Source of the DNA: Haoranjiania flava
Lineage (GTDB): Bacteria > Bacteroidota > Bacteroidia > Chitinophagales > Chitinophagaceae
Direction: 5' to 3'
Length of the DNA stretch: 64,000 bases
NCBI RefSeq assembly: GCF_025631005.1
Contig: NZ_JAOTPL010000009.1
Location: forward strand, 65,529-129,528
In this document: positions 61,605 through 64,000 of the stretch, in pieces
Layout: every line of letters begins with the position of its first letter
Numbering within the stretch: position 1 is the stretch's first letter
Made by a program: the position numbers and the translations under genes
Notes under the pieces: model-generated
Seen by the model: the letters and a program-made list of their open reading frames with translations, nothing else
What the model was told of the DNA's origin: nothing
Databases searched by the model: none

Positions 61605-61953
61605 ATAGCTAAGTTAGTTAAGTATAAGGTATTTTAATTTAAATTTTTTGGTAAAAGACCAGTGGCAGATTTAAAAAGATCTTACTCTTTATTACCTTAT
61701 AAAACTTTGTTTCCCTTTTTGTATATAACTGTAAGGCCCTGTTGCTTCGCGGATATTGATGTATTATGAGGAATTATGAAGACCTATGCAATCCATGTCT
61801 ACATGTATTAAGCCTTATTATGCGTATTAAAATCCAGGCATAATTATTCAGAATTATCAGCTATAGCTTTTGTTTTTATCAGTAAAAACCATCACATCTA
61901 TAACAAGTTCGTAAAACTATTATTATTCTTTAGATATTTTGCAAACCTTTATT
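61605..61953. other. Intergenic region without genes
   Basis: About 350 bp of AT-rich sequence between the divergent ABC operon and the etf promoter. No ORF with coding character, no tRNA and no clear hairpin was seen. Confidence 0.6.
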
Positions 61954-61961
61954 TACTTTTG
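61954..61961 (+). promoter_or_regulatory. -7 box of etfBA, upstream of a repeat array
   Basis: TACTTTTG, identical (with flanking TTACTTTTGA) to the box at 44076-44083. It predicts a leader of about 240 nt that includes repeat units 9 and 10. A TTTTG at 61937-61941 is too close (12 nt) for a standard -33 box. Confidence 0.5.
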
Positions 61962-62004
61962 AACGGTTCGGCTATTGAGGAAATAGCGTTACTGTTAATA
62001 ATGG

Positions 62005-62106
62005 ATAAAATAACCATAAAGATTGAGCATCTGCACCAACCGGCAATGAGTATTGAATCTAAAAAGATGGTTATTCCACGTGACAAACAGAAAATTAAAT
62101 ACACAA
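62005..62106 (+). repeat. Leader repeat unit 9 (subtype B, first in array)
   Basis: A 102-bp unit. It begins ATAAAATAACC (ATG to ATA, as in unit 5), with core ACCAACCGGCAATGAG. P1 is AATAACC/GGTTATT (full), P2 AGAT/ATCT, P3 ATCT-aaaa-AGAT. It ends in aaatacacaa. Confidence 0.92.
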
Positions 62107-62210
62107 ATGAAATAACCATAAGATTAGGGATCTATACCAACCGGGAATAAGTATTGAATCTAAAAGATAGTTATTCCATGTGGCAAACAGAAAAAATTAA
62201 ATATTAACAG
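62107..62210 (+). repeat. Leader repeat unit 10 (subtype B), abuts etfB
   Basis: A 104-bp unit beginning ATGAAATAACC, with core ACCAACCGGGAATAAG. P2 is AGAT/ATCT and P3 ATCT-aaa-AGAT. It ends in attaacag directly before the etfB start codon ATGAAA. Confidence 0.92.
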
Positions 62211-62933
62211 ATGAAAATTTTAGTTGCAATAAGTAAAGTGCCTGATACTACTACAAAGATCAGCTTAAAAGACGATAAGATAAATGAAGATGGCGTACAA
62301 TGGGTGATCAATCCTTATGATGAGTGGTACGCGCTGGTGAAAGCTATTGAAATAAAAGAAAAAGATGCTGCTACGCATGTAAGTGTGTTAAATGTAGGAG
62401 GTAGCGCCTCTGATGCCATATTGCGCAAGGCTTTGGCTTATGGTGCAGATGAAGCTATACGGGTAGATGCTGAAGCCAAAGACAGTTATTTCGTTGCAGC
62501 ACAAATTGCAGAAGTGGCTAAAGAATTTGACCTGGTGCTCACCGGAAAAGAATCTATTGATTACAGCCAGGGAGCAGTAGGCGGCATTGCAGCAGCATTG
62601 CTGGATGTGCCATATGCAGCTATGGCCACAAGCCTGGAAGTAAACGGCGATAAGGTTGTGGTGACCAGGCAAACCGAAGGCGGCGAACAAAAAGAACAGA
62701 TCACATTGCCGGCAGTAATCAGCTGTACAAAAGGTATGGCAGCTCAACGTATTCCCAATATGCGCGGCATAATGGCTGCACGTACCAAACCGCTTAAAAC
62801 CGTTGCTGCAGTTGAGGCTGATACATTAACCGAAGTAGTATCCTATGAATTACCGCAGCCTAAATCCGGTGTACAGATGCTGAACAGCGTTGATGAATTG
62901 GTTGCTGTTCTGAAAGAAAAAAAAATGATTTAA
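62211..62933 (+). CDS. etfB: Electron transfer flavoprotein subunit beta
   Basis: A 240-residue ETF beta subunit. The start MKILVAISKVPDTT and the middle GKESIDYSQGAVGGIAAALLD near residue 114-134 are the family's AMP/FAD-domain-contact regions, and the C-terminal CTKGMAAQRIPNMRGIMAA is characteristic. It carries electrons from acyl-CoA dehydrogenases towards the quinone pool through ETF-QO. The start codon follows repeat unit 10 without a gap. etfA follows after 18 bp. Confidence 0.97.
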   Translation: MKILVAISKVPDTTTKISLKDDKINEDGVQWVINPYDEWYALVKAIEIKEKDAATHVSVLNVGGSASDAILRKALAYGADEAIRVDAEAKDSYFVAAQIAEVAKEFDLVLTGKESIDYSQGAVGGIAAALLDVPYAAMATSLEVNGDKVVVTRQTEGGEQKEQITLPAVISCTKGMAAQRIPNMRGIMAARTKPLKTVAAVEADTLTEVVSYELPQPKSGVQMLNSVDELVAVLKEKKMI

Positions 62934-62951
62934 TCTATAAAAACTATTATA

Positions 62952-63905
62952 ATGCCAGTACTGATATATATAGATCATTCAGAAGGAAAAATAAAAAAAG
63001 GTTCTCTGGAAGCGCTTGCTTACGGCGCAGCGCTTGCCAGGCAAACTCAAATAGAAGCACATGGTTTTCTTGCAGGAAGTTTTCCTGAAGAGCTTGCTTT
63101 ATTAGGCAAATACGGCATCACAAAAGTATATCATGCTAAACCAGATGAGGCGATAAGTGATGCAGCTTTGGTAAAAGCCATTGAACAGGTTGTAAGTTCT
63201 TCAAATGCTGATACATTGGTATTCTCCTTTAATCAAACAGCAAAAACACTGGCACCACTACTGGCTGCAAGGCTAAGAGCAGGACTGGTAACAGGTGCGG
63301 TTGCCCTACCGGAAACAGCAGCTGGTTTTGTGGTGAAAAAAGCTATTTACTCCGGAAAAGCATTCGCCAAAATACGCATCAATTCAGCAGTAAAGATCGT
63401 ATGCATCAACCAGAATATTTTTGATATTACAGAAACTACAGGTAATGCTGAGGTAACAGATATACCTCTAACTGCCACGGACAATCACATACAGGTTGTT
63501 GAGAAGAAGAAAAATACAGAAGAAGTTTCACTTACTGATGCAGAAATTGTTGTTGCAGGCGGCATGGGGCTGAAAGGCCCTGAAAACTGGCACCTGATCA
63601 CTGATCTTGCCAACGCGCTGGATGCCGCCGCCGCCTGTAGCCGCCCTGTGTCTGACAATGGCTGGAGGCCGCACCACGAACATGTAGGACAGACAGGTAC
63701 GCAGATAGCGCCTAATTTGTACCTTGCTGTGGGCATATCAGGCGCCATTCAACACATCGGTGGTGTAAACCGCAGTAAAATAATAGCAGCTATTAATAAA
63801 GATGCTGATTCGCCGATTTTTAAAGTAGCTGATTACGGAATGACAGGTGACCTTTTTGAAATTGTGCCGCAACTAACCGAAGCCATTAAGAAAGCGCGCT
63901 CCTGA
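62952..63905 (+). CDS. etfA: Electron transfer flavoprotein subunit alpha
   Basis: A 317-residue ETF alpha subunit. The N-terminal domain (about 1-190) precedes the FAD-binding domain with VVAGGMGLKGPENW, CSRPVSDNGWRPHHEHVGQTG (FAD phosphate contacts), LYLAVGISGAIQHIGG and INKDADSPIFKVADYGMTGD near 285, the standard signature. It forms the FAD-binding heterodimer with EtfB and is in the same operon. It ends 31 bp before a terminator. Confidence 0.97.
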   Translation: MPVLIYIDHSEGKIKKGSLEALAYGAALARQTQIEAHGFLAGSFPEELALLGKYGITKVYHAKPDEAISDAALVKAIEQVVSSSNADTLVFSFNQTAKTLAPLLAARLRAGLVTGAVALPETAAGFVVKKAIYSGKAFAKIRINSAVKIVCINQNIFDITETTGNAEVTDIPLTATDNHIQVVEKKKNTEEVSLTDAEIVVAGGMGLKGPENWHLITDLANALDAAAACSRPVSDNGWRPHHEHVGQTGTQIAPNLYLAVGISGAIQHIGGVNRSKIIAAINKDADSPIFKVADYGMTGDLFEIVPQLTEAIKKARS

Positions 63906-63936
63906 CACATTTTTGAATACTACAATATTATTGCAA

Positions 63937-63964
63937 AGAGGCTGTCCGTCAAAGGTCAGCCTCT
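63937..63964 (+). terminator. Rho-independent terminator of etfBA
   Basis: AGAGGCTG (63937-63944) pairs with CAGCCTCT (63957-63964), with CC/GG inside. Then cgtattttc. Same hairpin family as 40982 and 59504. Confidence 0.8.
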
Positions 63965-64000
63965 CGTATTTTCTACATTTACTCATCCCCCTGTAAGCAT

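Noticed and set aside
61959..62150. 63-codon frame across repeat units 9 and 10
   Set aside because: It runs through the non-coding repeat and ends where the repeat changes frame; it has no homologue-like composition.
5832..62210. Repeat family considered as CRISPR array
   Set aside because: Units are about 90-120 bp without unique spacers, occur in ones to threes before genes, and no cas genes are present.
5832..62210. Repeat family considered as integron attC sites
   Set aside because: Units precede rather than follow genes, lack the R'/R'' core sites (GTTRRRY), and no integrase gene is visible.
1..64000. tRNA or other housekeeping RNA genes
   Set aside because: I looked for T-loop motifs (GGTTCGAATCC-like) and CCA ends in the gaps and found none; a covariance search was not possible.

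Overview
The window looks like chromosomal DNA of a Bacteroidota bacterium, most likely family Chitinophagaceae. The evidence is the SusC/SusD pair with a FecR/ECF-sigma module, a type III glutamine synthetase, a long PurF-like enzyme, a four-gene 'ligase-associated' DNA-repair operon, and promoters of the Bacteroidota type (TTG or TTTG, about 20 nt, then TAnnTTTG). The family assignment is inference from gene content and style; no database was searched. I saw no rRNA, tRNA, CRISPR array, prophage or intact insertion sequence.

Layout. 1-5.1 kb: a BlaI-type repressor with a BlaR1-like M56 protease (cut by the window edge), a DUF420 membrane protein, a PurF-like amidophosphoribosyltransferase, and divergently rpiA with a HAD hydrolase. 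5.1-8.9 kb: small transcripts with strong terminators, an AAA ATPase and the RNA ligase rtcB, each preceded by tandem copies of an unusual repeat. 9.1-22 kb: alkaline phosphatase and a polysaccharide-utilisation-type cluster (ECF sigma, FecR, EEP phosphodiesterase, SusC, SusD, phosphodiester glycosidase, BACON/beta-helix lipoprotein, GH20 hexosaminidase). 22.5-28 kb: glutamine synthetase III, a histidine kinase, a glycosyltransferase and a macrodomain protein. 28.1-32.1 kb: the alpha ribosomal operon infA-rpmJ-rpsM-rpsK-rpsD-rpoA-rplQ. 32.3-40 kb: NhaA, a LOG protein and the operon exonuclease-ligase-DEXH helicase-PdeM. 40-49.3 kb: stress flavoprotein, small membrane protein, a frameshifted lipoprotein, truB, a LolE-like permease, a lipoprotein, a ZIP transporter, an alpha-oxoamine synthase, a Lon-domain protein and fmt. 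49.4-64 kb: a thioredoxin-like lipoprotein, rmuC, lepA, a damaged lipoprotein gene, comM/yifB, a PpiD-like chaperone, an ABC exporter-type pair, and etfBA.

The most interesting signal is a dispersed repeat of about 90-124 bp, with ten units at five loci (5832-6026, 6957-7170, 44113-44376, 54571-54630, 62005-62210). Every unit is on the + strand. At four loci the array ends exactly at, or next to, a start codon. Nearly every unit begins where an ORF would begin, with ATGAAA followed at once by a stop (TAG or TAA), shares the core ACCAACCGSGAATGA, and can form two helices supported by compensatory changes between copies. Two arrays (44 kb and 62 kb) lie downstream of the same -7 box, TACTTTTG, so they should be transcribed as 240-290 nt leaders. 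Several other genes here have -7 boxes almost touching their start codons. I interpret the family as a candidate structured 5'-UTR element that spreads or duplicates at gene starts; I do not recognise it as a described RNA class. At least two loci show damage at the repeat/gene junction.

A second hypothesis concerns the 9-22 kb cluster. It combines a NAGPA-like phosphodiester glycosidase, a hexosaminidase, an EEP-fold phosphodiesterase candidate and an alkaline phosphatase with SusCD. Together these would suit a phosphodiester-linked amino-sugar glycan.
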